DNA of 64,000 nucleotides from Actinomadura spongiicola (GCF_003432485.1 NZ_QVNQ01000003.1:434001-498000), one strand, 5' to 3'; shown: positions 1 through 9,187, numbered from the stretch's first letter. Notes: a model not told the origin generated them from the letters alone. Numbers and translations are program-made.

Positions 1-1
1 C

Positions 2-2803
2 GGAATGCTCGTCGGGCTGACGCGGATGCTGGCGCCGCTGCGGCTGTCGCGCGAGTCGGCCGAGGAGAGCGCGGCCGAGGGCGGCGAGATCGACTTCACC
101 GCGCTGTGGGGGGTGGACGACCCGGCCGAGCTGGACGTGTCGCGCATGTGGGCGCCGCGCAGCGAGCGCGCGTTCCTGCGGGTGCCGATCGGGCTGGACG
201 ACGCGGGCGAGCCGGTGGTGCTGGACCTGAAGGAGGCCGCGAGCCTCGGAATGGGGCCGCACGGGCTCTGCGTCGGCGCGACCGGTTCCGGCAAGAGCGA
301 GATGCTGCGCACGCTGGTGTTGACGCTCGCGGCCACGCACCCGCCCGAGCAGGTCAGCATGGTGCTGGTGGACTACAAGGGCGGCGCCACGTTCGCGCCG
401 TTCGCGGACCTGCCGCATGTGGCGGGCGTCATCACCAACCTGGAGGACGACGCCGGGCTGATCGAGCGGGCCTACGCGAGCCTGTCCGGTGAGGTGCAGC
501 GCCGCCAGCAGTTGCTGCGCGACGCGGGCAACATCGCGAACATCGGGGACTACGCGTTCGAGCGGACGCGGCGGCCCGAACTCGCGCCGCTGCCGTACCT
601 GCTGGTCATCATCGACGAGTTCGGTGAGCTGCTCACCGCCCGGCCCGACTTCATCGAGCTGTTCCTGTCGATCGGCCGGATCGGGCGCAGCATCGGCGTG
701 CATCTGCTGCTGTCGAGCCAGCGGATCGAGAGCGGGAAGCTACGGGGCCTGGAGACGTACCTGTCGTACCGGCTGGGGCTGCGGACGTTCTCCGAGGAGG
801 AGAGCCGGACCGTCCTGGACACCCCGGACGCCTTCCACCTGCCCGCGCTGCCGGGGTTCGGGTATCTGAAGGTCGACACGAGCGTGTACCAGCGGTTCAA
901 GAGCGGGTACGTGTCCGGCCCGTACCGGGGGCCCGTGCAGACGGTGCAGGAGGGCGACAAGCGGCCGCCGGTGCGGGTGTACACGGCCTACAACGTCGCG
1001 GGCCCGCCGGACGCGTCGCGCGGCGCCGAACAACCGGATCCGGGCGCGGCGCTGCCCGAACGTTCCGCCGGTCCCCGGCTGCTGGACGTGATGGTCGCCG
1101 GACTCGTCCGGCACGGCCGCAGAATTCAGGACATCTGGCTGCCGCCGCTGCCCGCGCTGGTCACCCTGGACGGCGTCACCGGCCCCGTCCGGATCGACGA
1201 CGACGGCATGCGCCTGCCGGTGCGGGTCGAGCCGATGCGGGTGCCGATCGGGCTGCTGGACGACGCCCGCCGCCAGTGGCAGGGCGTGTGGTACCTCGAC
1301 CTGGCGTCGGCGGGCGGCCATGTCGCGCTGATCGGCGGCCCGCAGACCGGCAAGACGACGCTGCTGCGCACCCTGGTGCTGTCGCTGGCGCTGACCCACT
1401 CCCCCGCCCAGGCGGCGGTGTACGGGCTGGACCTGCTCGGCGGCGGGCTCCAGGCGCTCGCCGGGTTGCCCAACGTGGGCGGCATCGCGGGCCGCAGCGA
1501 CCGTGAGCGCGTGCGCCGCACCGTCGAGGAGGTCCACGGGATGCTGGACCACCGCCAGGAGGTGTTCCGGCGGCACGGCATCGACAGCGTGCAACGGCTC
1601 CGGTCGATGCACGCGGCCGGGCGGGTGCCGGAGCTTCCGGCGGCGGACGTGGTCCTGGTCGTGGACGGGTTCGGCGCGATCCGCGCCGACTTCGAGGAGA
1701 TCGACGAGATGATCACCGACGTCCTCACCCGTGGCGGCGGATACGGCGTGCACCTGGTGGCCGGGATGCTCCGCTGGAACGACGTGCGCATGTCGGCGCA
1801 GTCGATGTTCGGCCGCCGCGTCGAGCTGCGGCTGAACGACCCGGCCGACTCCACCGTCGAGCGGAAGCTGGCGCAGACGATCGGGGCGAGCCAGCCGGGC
1901 CGGGCGCTGACCGACGACAAGCTGTTCGCGCAGGTGTCGGTGCCCGCGCTGGGGCACGTCCCCGACCCGGCCGGGCTGGGCGCCGCGGTGGAGGCGGCGG
2001 TCGGCGCGGTCCGGTCGGCGTGGACGGGCCCGGTCGCCCCGCCGGTCCGGGTACTGCCGCACCGCCTGGACGCGGCCGAGCTGCCCGGCCCCGCCGAGCA
2101 ACCCCACCTCGTGCCCATCGGGCTTGAGGAGCGTTCCTTCGAACCCGTCCTGCTCGACCTGTTCGGCACCGACCAGAACCTGCTCGTGCTCGGGGACGGC
2201 GGGTGCGGCAAGTCCGCCCTGCTGCGCCTCATCGCCAGGAGTCTGGTCGAGCGGTACACGCCCGAGCAGGTCGTGTTCGCGGTGATGGACCCGCGCCGCT
2301 CGCTGGGCCGGGACGTCGTGCCCGAGCCGTACCTCGGCGGGTACGCGACGACGCCGCGGGTGTGCACGGGCCTCGCGGCGGGCGTGGCCAAGGAGCTGGA
2401 GGGACGCATGCCCGAACCGGACGACGAGGACGCCGCGCCCGACGCCGCCACGGCCGGCCCGCGCATCGTGGTCCTCGTCGACGACTACGACCTGCTCACC
2501 ACCGCGGGCCAGCAGCCGATGGCGCCGTTCGTCCCGTTCGTCCCCAACGGGCCGGACATCGGGCTGCATTTCGTGGTGACGCGCCGTGTCGCGGGCGCGA
2601 GCCGCGGCCTGTACGACCCCCTGGTTCAGTCGATGCGCGAGATCGGCACCGGCGCGCTCCTGATGTCCGGGGACCGTTCCGAAGGCCAGATCTTCCCCCG
2701 CGTCCACGCCGACCCGCTGCCCCCCGGACGCGGTAAGTGGATCAGGCGCGGTGAGGGTCCGCGGCTCGTGCAGGCGGCGCTGTCGAAGGAGGAGAACCCG
2801 TGA
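2..2803 (+). CDS. eccC: Type VII secretion ATPase EccC, C-terminal part (5' truncated)
   Basis: FtsK/SpoIIIE-type ATPase that powers ESX substrate export at the cytoplasmic face of the membrane. Three ATPase modules are visible, numbering from the first in-window Met at base 5. D1 has Walker A GATGSGKS (residues 91-98) and Walker B LLVIIDEFGELL. D2 has GPQTGKTT near 443 with a B strand VVLVVDGFG that lacks the usual acidic pair. D3 has GDGGCGKS near 730 with IVVLVDDYD. About 930 residues are present; EccC proteins usually have about 1,300 with two N-terminal membrane helices, so the start lies before the window. The stop overlaps the next gene by GTGA. Confidence 0.95.
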   Translation, partial: GMLVGLTRMLAPLRLSRESAEESAAEGGEIDFTALWGVDDPAELDVSRMWAPRSERAFLRVPIGLDDAGEPVVLDLKEAASLGMGPHGLCVGATGSGKSEMLRTLVLTLAATHPPEQVSMVLVDYKGGATFAPFADLPHVAGVITNLEDDAGLIERAYASLSGEVQRRQQLLRDAGNIANIGDYAFERTRRPELAPLPYLLVIIDEFGELLTARPDFIELFLSIGRIGRSIGVHLLLSSQRIESGKLRGLETYLSYRLGLRTFSEEESRTVLDTPDAFHLPALPGFGYLKVDTSVYQRFKSGYVSGPYRGPVQTVQEGDKRPPVRVYTAYNVAGPPDASRGAEQPDPGAALPERSAGPRLLDVMVAGLVRHGRRIQDIWLPPLPALVTLDGVTGPVRIDDDGMRLPVRVEPMRVPIGLLDDARRQWQGVWYLDLASAGGHVALIGGPQTGKTTLLRTLVLSLALTHSPAQAAVYGLDLLGGGLQALAGLPNVGGIAGRSDRERVRRTVEEVHGMLDHRQEVFRRHGIDSVQRLRSMHAAGRVPELPAADVVLVVDGFGAIRADFEEIDEMITDVLTRGGGYGVHLVAGMLRWNDVRMSAQSMFGRRVELRLNDPADSTVERKLAQTIGASQPGRALTDDKLFAQVSVPALGHVPDPAGLGAAVEAAVGAVRSAWTGPVAPPVRVLPHRLDAAELPGPAEQPHLVPIGLEERSFEPVLLDLFGTDQNLLVLGDGGCGKSALLRLIARSLVERYTPEQVVFAVMDPRRSLGRDVVPEPYLGGYATTPRVCTGLAAGVAKELEGRMPEPDDEDAAPDAATAGPRIVVLVDDYDLLTTAGQQPMAPFVPFVPNGPDIGLHFVVTRRVAGASRGLYDPLVQSMREIGTGALLMSGDRSEGQIFPRVHADPLPPGRGKWIRRGEGPRLVQAALSKEENP

Positions 2804-3162
2804 CCTACGACCTGGTCGTGCTGACCAGACGTGCCCCCGACGTGCGCGCCATCGTGGACTCCATGGTGGACGCGGGTGAGACGCTGCGGGTGCGCGGCTC
2901 CGGCGACGGGGCGCTGATCCAGCTGTGCGACGACACGGACCTCCCCCTGGTGAGCATCGAGTCCGCGCAGCGCGTCGACGTCGCCGGGGAGGTCGAACGG
3001 CTGCTCGGCACGGCCGTCACCGCCGGGCTGACCGTCCCGTACTGGTGGGTGGAGGCCCGCGCGACCGGCGCCGACCCGCGGGGCCCGGAGGCGGCGAACC
3101 GGTTCGCGGACGCGATGGTGAAACGCCTCGGCGGCGCGGTGTGGCGTTCGGAGGAGCGATGA
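2800..3162 (+). CDS. ESX-associated small protein, copy 1
   Basis: Protein of 120 residues starting at a GTG that overlaps the eccC stop, with an AGGAGG ribosome site just upstream. I recognise no characterised domain. It has an alternating strand/helix look, a central VAGEVERLLG segment and a YWWVEAR motif. A clear paralogue lies at 11285-11662, sharing the VAGE-RLLG, WWVEAR and RLGG-VW blocks. Translational coupling to eccC on one side and to the next gene on the other suggests an accessory role in the secretion locus, such as a chaperone or adaptor; this is inference from position only. Confidence 0.75.
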   Translation: MTYDLVVLTRRAPDVRAIVDSMVDAGETLRVRGSGDGALIQLCDDTDLPLVSIESAQRVDVAGEVERLLGTAVTAGLTVPYWWVEARATGADPRGPEAANRFADAMVKRLGGAVWRSEER

Positions 3163-4166
3163 CGGCGGTTCACCCGGCGGTCGACATCGTCACCCGCACG
3201 AGCGCCGTGGTGATCCAGGACCGTCCGCTCGTACCCCTGTCGAGCTGGCTCACCGACGTGATGGGACGGTGCGCGGCCATCGGCCAGGCCGTGCAGGTGC
3301 TCGCCCCGCACGACGCGCGGCTCACGCTGCCGCTACGGCTGGCGCTCGACGGCAAGGACACCCGTTGGGTCGTCCAGGAGCCGGACGACGGCTACTACGA
3401 CGGGTTCAGCGGCCTCCCGCTCAGCTGGGACGGCTCGGCGTTCGTCCTCGACCGGGAGGCGGCGCCGCGCGGCCCGTCCGGCACGTTCCTCCGCGAACCG
3501 CCCGCCGACCTCGGCCACCATCTGGCGGTCAGCCTCCAGGTCGTCCACCCCGCCACCCAAGAACTGGAACTCGGCGGAACCGTGGAGCGGCTGGCCGAAA
3601 CCCTGGCCGGTGAACGCCCGGCGTCCTGGGGAACGGCCGAGCCCGCCCTGTCACGCTGGTCTCCCGCAGCAGTAACGGAGCTGTGCCGCCGCCGCACCCC
3701 CCGCGCCACGTACCTGGTGTTCATGGGCCCGCACGGCACGGACGTCCCCGCCTTCGGTGGCACGGTCCGGGTCTCCCGGGTGACGTCCGGCGTCAAGGAG
3801 ACGATCAGCTTCGCCGTGGCGCTGCCCCCGGGCGCGTCCCGTCCCCTGGACGACCTCGAAGGGCTGGCAGGCGTCCTCGCCCGCGACGGCTCCCTCAGCA
3901 CGCTGGTCGCCCGCTGGTCCCCCGGCCGGACGGACCTGACGTTCCCGGCCCGCTGGTGCGGCCGCCCGCTGCCCCTCGCCCTCGCCGTGGGCCCCGCCGG
4001 CGTCGCGGAGATCGGCTCCACCCGCGCCACCGACTCCGGCGGCCACCCGATCGGCGACCCCGACGAGCCGGGCATGTGGTACCCGTTCGGCGACGACGAC
4101 CCGGAGGCATGGAAGCATTTCGGCGACCTCCTCCGCACCCTCCAGGGAACGGTCAAACGCCCCTGA
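3159..4166 (+). CDS. ESX-associated DUF6177-like protein, copy 1
   Basis: Protein of 335 residues, with ATG overlapping the previous stop (ATGA). I believe it matches the actinobacterial DUF6177 family, found near type VII secretion genes; the family name is from memory and the biochemical role is unknown. Conserved blocks shared with the paralogue at 11659-12525 are RPLVPLSSW, RLTLPLRLAL, RWVV, GGYYDGF-like DGYYDGFSG and LSWDG. The C-terminal end GMWYPFGDDDPEAW is absent from the shorter second copy. It is the last gene of the eccC-coupled cluster; a 103-base gap follows. Confidence 0.75.
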   Translation: MTAVHPAVDIVTRTSAVVIQDRPLVPLSSWLTDVMGRCAAIGQAVQVLAPHDARLTLPLRLALDGKDTRWVVQEPDDGYYDGFSGLPLSWDGSAFVLDREAAPRGPSGTFLREPPADLGHHLAVSLQVVHPATQELELGGTVERLAETLAGERPASWGTAEPALSRWSPAAVTELCRRRTPRATYLVFMGPHGTDVPAFGGTVRVSRVTSGVKETISFAVALPPGASRPLDDLEGLAGVLARDGSLSTLVARWSPGRTDLTFPARWCGRPLPLALAVGPAGVAEIGSTRATDSGGHPIGDPDEPGMWYPFGDDDPEAWKHFGDLLRTLQGTVKRP

Positions 4167-4269
4167 CACAATGGGTATTGCGAACCGTCCAATTTCCATC
4201 TTTTCCCGCATTTGTCGTACTCGCCCCCTAGCGTGGACCTTGATCCGGTCGACGACTTTGGGGGTACGC
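4167..4269 (+). promoter_or_regulatory. Probable promoter region of the toxin operon
   Basis: Gap between the eccC-linked cluster and the toxin operon. It is much richer in A/T than its surroundings (TTGCGA near 4188, then a run of T and C to about 4215). A run of G lies just before the ATG at 4270 and can act as ribosome site. I cannot fix exact -35 and -10 boxes. Confidence 0.3.
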
Positions 4270-4569
4270 ATGACCGCGTGGGACATCGACCCGTTAGGGG
4301 TCCAAGGGGTGCTCAACCGGACGGTGTCGGCGTTCAGACCGATCGAGAAACACGTCAAGACTTTCGTGACCAGTTCCCGGGACGCGGCCGAGGCCACCGG
4401 CAGCCCCCGCGTCGCGCAGGCCCTCCAGGGATTCGTCCAGCACCACCAGCCGACGCTGACCGGCATCGCCCGCCGCACCAACCGCACCCTCCAGGCCGCC
4501 GCCGACGCCACCATGGCGTACGTGCACGGCGACGAGCAGATGGCCGCGCAGACCCCGGGCCGCCGATGA
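4270..4569 (+). CDS. WXG100/DUF6507-like secreted small protein
   Basis: Protein of 99 residues beginning MTAWDIDPLGVQGVLNR. The almost entirely helical sequence, the size and the WDIDPxGVQ start fit the DUF6507 group of ESX-type small helical-hairpin proteins (family name from memory). It probably serves as partner or targeting factor for the toxin encoded next, whose ATG overlaps its stop (ATGA). I chose this ATG because a G-rich ribosome site precedes it; an in-frame extension back to 4171 would run through the promoter region. Confidence 0.75.
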   Translation: MTAWDIDPLGVQGVLNRTVSAFRPIEKHVKTFVTSSRDAAEATGSPRVAQALQGFVQHHQPTLTGIARRTNRTLQAAADATMAYVHGDEQMAAQTPGRR

Positions 4570-6812
4570 TCGTCCCCGACGAGGTCCTCGGCATCATGGC
4601 CAAGGTCCACCCCGACGCGGTGGAGGCCGAGGCCCACGACTTACGCAAGGCCGCCACGGGCATCCGCGAGGCGGGCTCGGACGTCCACACCACCTGGCAG
4701 GGTTTATCCGCCTTCTACAAGGCCCCGGAAGCCGCCCAACTCTTCTCCGCGACCACACCCGTCCGCGACGAAAGCGCGATGTTCGCGGGCCGATTAGAGA
4801 AGGTCACGGGCGCGTTAACGACCTACGCGGCCGAGACACGCGTCATCAAGCACAAGCTCATGGACCTCTACATGCGGGCCGTGACCTTCGTGAACAAGAC
4901 GTACGCCGAAAAAGAGGACTGGCAGAAGAACGAGGATCTCGTCCGCGAGAACAACGCACTCCTCGCCGCCGTCGACGCCCAGGCCATGGCCTTCCACAAC
5001 GCGCAGGAAAGGGCCACCCACACCATCTACGCCGCCTACGGCGAAACGGCCCCCGCCCTCCCCACCGGCGGCGGCGACTCGGAACGCCCCTGGGGAACCC
5101 CCGAAGAGGCCGACCTCCCCTGGTACCACGACGCCTGGAACGGCGGCGTCTCCCTCGTCAAGGGCTTCTTCGGGGACGGCTTCTGGGGCGACGTGTCCGG
5201 CATCTGGGACCTGGTCACCTCCCCCGGCAAATGGGTCGAGTCCTACAAGAGCCTGATGGCGCTGACGCTGCCTCTCAACCCGATCGTCGCGCCTTTCGCG
5301 ATGCTGGTCCCGTCCGTCCGGCGCAAGGTCCACGAAACCTGGAAGGGCTTCGGCAAGTCCTTCGTCGCCTGGGACCGCTGGAAACAGGACCCGGCCCGCG
5401 CCTTCGGCAACACCGCCTACAACGTCGTCACCTCGATCATCCCCATCGGCAAGGCGGGCAGCGCCGGAAAACTCGGCAAGTTCAGCCACGGCGCCTCCAG
5501 GGTCGGCGAGGTCGTCGACCCGGTCGGCCTCACCGTCCGCGCCTCCATCACCCTCCCCAAGGTCGCCGACATCACCGCCGCCCTCTCCGGCAAGATCGCC
5601 GACCTCACCACCGCCACCAAACTCAACGTCCACCGATTCGTCATCAAACCCGCCATCGACCTGAAGGCCTACGCCCTCAGCAAGACCGCGAACATCCCCG
5701 ACCGCATCCCTGATTGGCTTCTACGCCAGCACGGCGCAGAAGCAGCGGCCCAAGTCCGCGCCGCCCACAACCCCGACCTGGTCGGCGCCCGCACCGGCCC
5801 GTCCGCCAACCTCCAGGACTCCCCGACTCCGACGCGCGAGGCCGGCACCAACACCGCCCCCACATCCGAGTCCCCCGCAGTCGCACACCGAACCAGCGGC
5901 TCCGGCACCTCGGGCTCCACCGTGAGCGGAGACATGCTGGTCGACGGCCCTCCCCCGTCGACCGGCTCCCCGCACCCGCCGGGCGGAGGAACTCCGGCGC
6001 ATGGCGCTCCTCCGGACGGGGGCACACCTGAACTGCAAGAGCGAACGATCGAGGCGAATGACCGGCTTGCACCCCGAAAGACAAAACCGTTCGGTATCAA
6101 CGAAAAGCTCGAAGGGGACACCAAATACATCGTCACCGATCGAGCGGGACGCGAACGCGGGATCTTCATCACAGACAAGGATGGGAAGATCACCGAGATA
6201 CACACGAAGTCCGGTGAAAAAAGGAAATGGAACCCGGACCTTCGAAACCCGCTACCAAATGCTACGTACCACATTGACAACAACTGGGTCTTCCGCACCG
6301 ACGATCAAGCGCGGACGGTCAGCGTCGAGGGGGACCTGCACTACCCCGGCTCCGAGGACGCGCGCCGCATGGCCTCGGACCAACGCAATGCCGGCTACGA
6401 AGGAAGCGATGAGTACCGTAGGCTGAACAAGCAGATCACGGACAACTTCGAAGCCGAGCATGGCCGCCCTCCCCTCGAACACGAGGTTAAGCTTTACCAC
6501 CGGGTCAACTGGAACGGCGGCCACCTCATCGGAACCGCATTCGGAGGTCCCGGCGAGCGAATCAATCTGGTGGGCATGCTGGAAAAGCTCAATCAGGCCC
6601 AGAAGGGGACCACCCCACTCAACAACTACAGGAAGCTGGAAAGCTACTTCATCGCCCTCCTGGACGGCACCAAACCGCCGAGGATACGCATTGCCATCGA
6701 GGTCGACTATTTAGCGAACAGCAGAGTCCCCACAGGAATCGCCGTAATACACAAGGTCGGCAACCTTCCATTACGGAGAATCGCCTATGATAACATGCCA
6801 TCCTTCGAATGA
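4566..6812 (+). CDS. Type VII polymorphic toxin with C-terminal DNA/RNA non-specific endonuclease domain
   Basis: Protein of 748 residues. Residues 1-180 are helical and WXG/LXG-like (targeting region). Residues about 180-440 contain hydrophobic, Gly-rich stretches. Residues about 440-500 are a Pro/Ser/Thr/Gly-rich linker. Residues about 500-748 are a nuclease domain of the EndoNS_2 type, with the GGHLIGTAFGGPGERINLVG block near 651-670 (candidate catalytic His653), Asn/Gln residues in LNQAQ, and a strand ending in RVPTGIAVIHKV. The product is expected to be exported by the ESX machine and to degrade nucleic acid in competitors. From about base 6040 the codons become less GC-rich, as expected for an exchanged toxin tip. 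YezG-like immunity genes follow directly. Confidence 0.9.
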   Translation: MIVPDEVLGIMAKVHPDAVEAEAHDLRKAATGIREAGSDVHTTWQGLSAFYKAPEAAQLFSATTPVRDESAMFAGRLEKVTGALTTYAAETRVIKHKLMDLYMRAVTFVNKTYAEKEDWQKNEDLVRENNALLAAVDAQAMAFHNAQERATHTIYAAYGETAPALPTGGGDSERPWGTPEEADLPWYHDAWNGGVSLVKGFFGDGFWGDVSGIWDLVTSPGKWVESYKSLMALTLPLNPIVAPFAMLVPSVRRKVHETWKGFGKSFVAWDRWKQDPARAFGNTAYNVVTSIIPIGKAGSAGKLGKFSHGASRVGEVVDPVGLTVRASITLPKVADITAALSGKIADLTTATKLNVHRFVIKPAIDLKAYALSKTANIPDRIPDWLLRQHGAEAAAQVRAAHNPDLVGARTGPSANLQDSPTPTREAGTNTAPTSESPAVAHRTSGSGTSGSTVSGDMLVDGPPPSTGSPHPPGGGTPAHGAPPDGGTPELQERTIEANDRLAPRKTKPFGINEKLEGDTKYIVTDRAGRERGIFITDKDGKITEIHTKSGEKRKWNPDLRNPLPNATYHIDNNWVFRTDDQARTVSVEGDLHYPGSEDARRMASDQRNAGYEGSDEYRRLNKQITDNFEAEHGRPPLEHEVKLYHRVNWNGGHLIGTAFGGPGERINLVGMLEKLNQAQKGTTPLNNYRKLESYFIALLDGTKPPRIRIAIEVDYLANSRVPTGIAVIHKVGNLPLRRIAYDNMPSFE

Positions 6813-6835
6813 CCATCGATCGATTGGAGCGGATC

Positions 6836-7291
6836 ATGACCCGTAGGGGTGGGATGTCGCCCGAGGAACAGCAGCAGATTCTGCGCGAGGTCGGCGGCGC
6901 CCTTCTACAGGTGGTTCCCGCCGACTGGACGGAGATACACTATACGATGGGAGTGACGGCAGAACTGACCAGCACTCAACTCGAAGCCGTACTCGAAAAC
7001 GGAGAGGTCATTGAAATCGCCCCTCCGAACTCGCCGCAAAAGAAACTACGGGAACTGCGCGCCGGAATGTACCAGCCAGGCAAAGGCACATGGTTTTCCG
7101 CACGGTATGTAATCCAGCGCCCTACCCGATACAGCGTCGACTTCGACTTCGACAACGAACCTGATTTCGGAATGGACATCGGTTTTCAACCGGTACCCCA
7201 GACGTACACCAATGACCTGAAGGTCTTCCCGCGCGACGACGACCACATTCCCACCTGGCTCCGGCAAAAGATCAACGAGGCGGAAGAGTGA
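6836..7291 (+). CDS. YezG-like immunity protein, copy 1
   Basis: Protein of about 151 residues with the features of YezG/DUF600-type immunity proteins: a strand ending FDFDNEPDF and the C-terminal block FPRDDDHIPTWLRQKI. It lies directly behind the nuclease toxin and probably neutralises it. I prefer the ATG at 6836 because GGAG lies six bases upstream. An in-frame ATG at 6809 overlaps the toxin stop and is the alternative (160 aa). Base composition is less GC-rich than the secretion genes. A tandem copy follows at 7451-7894. Confidence 0.85.
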   Translation: MTRRGGMSPEEQQQILREVGGALLQVVPADWTEIHYTMGVTAELTSTQLEAVLENGEVIEIAPPNSPQKKLRELRAGMYQPGKGTWFSARYVIQRPTRYSVDFDFDNEPDFGMDIGFQPVPQTYTNDLKVFPRDDDHIPTWLRQKINEAEE

Positions 7292-7429
7292 GCGGGCAAC
7301 CGAACCGGAATGTCGCATCAGGACGCCCCCAGTCTGTTCTCAGACAGTGACGCACCAGCCACCTCCATCACAGTGGGATACGCGCGCCCGGACACTTCTA
7401 CCGGGAACACGGATTACCGCCAGCGATAA
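7288..7429 (+). pseudogene. Duplication scar: fragments of two downstream genes
   Basis: This spacer is not random. Its first bases (GTGAGCGGGCAACCGAACC, 7288-7306) resemble the 5' end of the three-repeat gene at 10121. Bases 7315-7355 resemble the spacer at 7918-7960. Bases 7382-7418 resemble 8076-8112, a stretch inside the gene at 7997-8962. The layout says that immunity gene plus spacer plus downstream gene was duplicated, and the first copy then lost most of its downstream gene. Confidence 0.7.
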
Positions 7430-7450
7430 TTGGCCACAGAGAGCAGTCCT

Positions 7451-7894
7451 GTGGTTAACATAGATCCCATAACACCATCAGAACAAGAAGCCGTCCTGCG
7501 AAACGTTGGCAGCGAGATACTCGCAGCAGCACCAGTCGGATGGACCGAACTAGGCTTCCGATTGGTCGCAACCGCTGAATTGGCGAGAAATAGTTTCGAG
7601 GCGAAGTTGGAAGACGGTTCCACTGTCCACCTAAGCGCGCCAGACACACCACGAAGAAGACTTCAAGAACTGCGAACCAAAATGTACACACAAGGCAAGG
7701 GAACCTGGTTCACGGCCGAGTATGTCATCGTTCGCCCGGGCCGATACAGTGTCAACTTCGACTACGACAACGAACCGAACTTCGGCTTCGAGATCGATCC
7801 TCTCACGTACGCCAACGAGATGAAGTACTTTCCTCGCGACGAGGAGTACATCCCCACCTGGCTCAGCCAGAAGATCAACGAAGCGGAAGAATAA
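7451..7894 (+). CDS. YezG-like immunity protein, copy 2
   Basis: About 147 residues from the GTG at 7451; a TTG at 7430 is an in-frame alternative (154 aa). It is a clear paralogue of the preceding immunity gene. Both share KMYTQGKGTWF-like and RPGRYSVNFDYDNEPNFGF-like blocks and the end FPRDEEYIPTWLSQKINEAEE-like segment. The two have drifted enough to suggest either different toxin partners or an old duplication kept as an orphan immunity against a displaced toxin tip. Confidence 0.8.
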   Translation: MVNIDPITPSEQEAVLRNVGSEILAAAPVGWTELGFRLVATAELARNSFEAKLEDGSTVHLSAPDTPRRRLQELRTKMYTQGKGTWFTAEYVIVRPGRYSVNFDYDNEPNFGFEIDPLTYANEMKYFPRDEEYIPTWLSQKINEAEE

Positions 7895-7996
7895 GCGGGC
7901 AACCGAAGCCGTAAGCGCATTAGGATACCCCCAGCGTGTTCCCGGGCGACGCGACGAAACACGAGGCTCTTATCGATGCCAGACAGGAGGTCGCTG

Positions 7997-8962
7997 GTGA
8001 GCAGCACCGTCGGCATCTACCTCGCGGCCGCGAAAGATGCATCAGCCGTCTCCCATCGCATTGCAATGGCGCTTCGCGCACCCGGATACTTCTACCGAGA
8101 GCATGGATACACTTACACGATCAGCTTGACGCCATTGCTCCATGGTTCCGGAGTCGCGACGCTGTATCTCTCCGACAATGACTGGGACGAAGACGAACCG
8201 TATCTGTGCGCCGCGTTTCAAGCGTACAACTATGAGCTCACCATCGAGCTGGGCAATGTTCCCGCCTCCCTCCGAGGCGAAATACTGGAACGCCTCGGTC
8301 GGCTGATATTCGACCACTTGATGAAGCTCGGGTGTCCGCTCGCTTTCGGTGACGATACGAACATTGTCGCCGACTATCTCCCCGGCCGCGGAGTGAGGGA
8401 ATTCCCTGCGGACACATCTTGGGACAAGCGAGATCGGGACACCTGGTACGAGCCGGCTCTTCACAGCCCGGACGCGGAACTCTCACCGAGTCACGATCGG
8501 CCGACTCCGCCCAGCGGCTCCATGTCAGTTTTCGAGACGGACGGGCTCATACAAATCGTGCCGCGCGTACGCGACACGACTGATCGCAGTCACGCTGTGG
8601 CTCCTGTGGCGTCCATGCGCGGAAGCGTGGACCCGTTGGTGTTCGGACGCACCTTGGCGGAGGCCCTCAGCAGCTCAGGGCAAGTCGATCTCGTCGAGGG
8701 AGTGGACCCCTGGTCATGGGTGACCGGTACTTCTCGTCTTAACGTCGAGCAGTTCTCACGGTCCGCGGTGTCGGTCGACCTTGAGTTGACCGGTCAGTCA
8801 CTCATCGCGATCCCGCGCGTTCCGTACCTTGGATCGACTACGAGTATCGCGCAGGGGACGTCAGTCGATGAGTTGGCGGTAAACGATTCCCGATCTTGGG
8901 ACGATCAGGCCATAGGAGAGACCATACTAAATCTGATCAATTCTGTCCGACTGGGGAGTTGA
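7997..8962 (+). CDS. Uncharacterised island protein, possibly immunity-related
   Basis: Protein of 321 residues, not recognised. The GTG at 7997 has a perfect AGGAGG six bases upstream, which fixes the start over an ATG at 7976. The N-terminal half (GIYLAAAKDAS through ALRAPGYFYREHGYTYTI) looks like a compact alpha/beta domain with a DDTNIVADYLPGRG segment. The C-terminal half is separate and Ser/Thr-rich. A decayed fragment of its 5' part sits at 7382-7418 between the two immunity genes, so it moved together with them. A function in protection against toxins is inferred only from this context. Confidence 0.65.
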   Translation: MSSTVGIYLAAAKDASAVSHRIAMALRAPGYFYREHGYTYTISLTPLLHGSGVATLYLSDNDWDEDEPYLCAAFQAYNYELTIELGNVPASLRGEILERLGRLIFDHLMKLGCPLAFGDDTNIVADYLPGRGVREFPADTSWDKRDRDTWYEPALHSPDAELSPSHDRPTPPSGSMSVFETDGLIQIVPRVRDTTDRSHAVAPVASMRGSVDPLVFGRTLAEALSSSGQVDLVEGVDPWSWVTGTSRLNVEQFSRSAVSVDLELTGQSLIAIPRVPYLGSTTSIAQGTSVDELAVNDSRSWDDQAIGETILNLINSVRLGS

Positions 8963-9018
8963 ACTGAACAATAAGGCAAGTTTTCTGAAATCTTCGTAAA
9001 GCGGAGCGAGGACACCGC

Positions 9019-9168
9019 GTGCAGGAAGTCGATAAAGCAACTCTTCCGAAACCTCGAACGGATGGCCCAATTTGCTACACGGTAGGGGTGACCGTGGAGT
9101 TGGCCAGCTTGATGCTCCCTGCTGCTTCCATGTCGAGGTCCCCGAGACCCAGGAATACTAGGCCGTGA
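9019..9168 (+). pseudogene. Remnant of a third YezG-like immunity gene
   Basis: A 49-codon frame whose middle reads CYTVGVTVELAS, matching HYTMGVTAELTS of the intact copy at 6836-7291; the preceding residues also align loosely (QEVDKATLP against REVGGALLQ). The FDFD and FPRD blocks are missing and a stop follows, so it is a broken copy. Confidence 0.6.
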
Positions 9169-9187
9169 TGAGGAGGGCAGTGACCTA

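Noticed and set aside
740..2707. 655-codon minus-strand frame opposite eccC
   Set aside because: It mirrors the GC-rich third positions of eccC; it is His/Arg/Asp-rich with no motif.
4212..4565. In-frame N-terminal extension of the toxin
   Set aside because: It overlaps the WXG100-like gene in another register and is His/Arg/Pro-rich; the ATGA overlap at 4566 gives the natural start.
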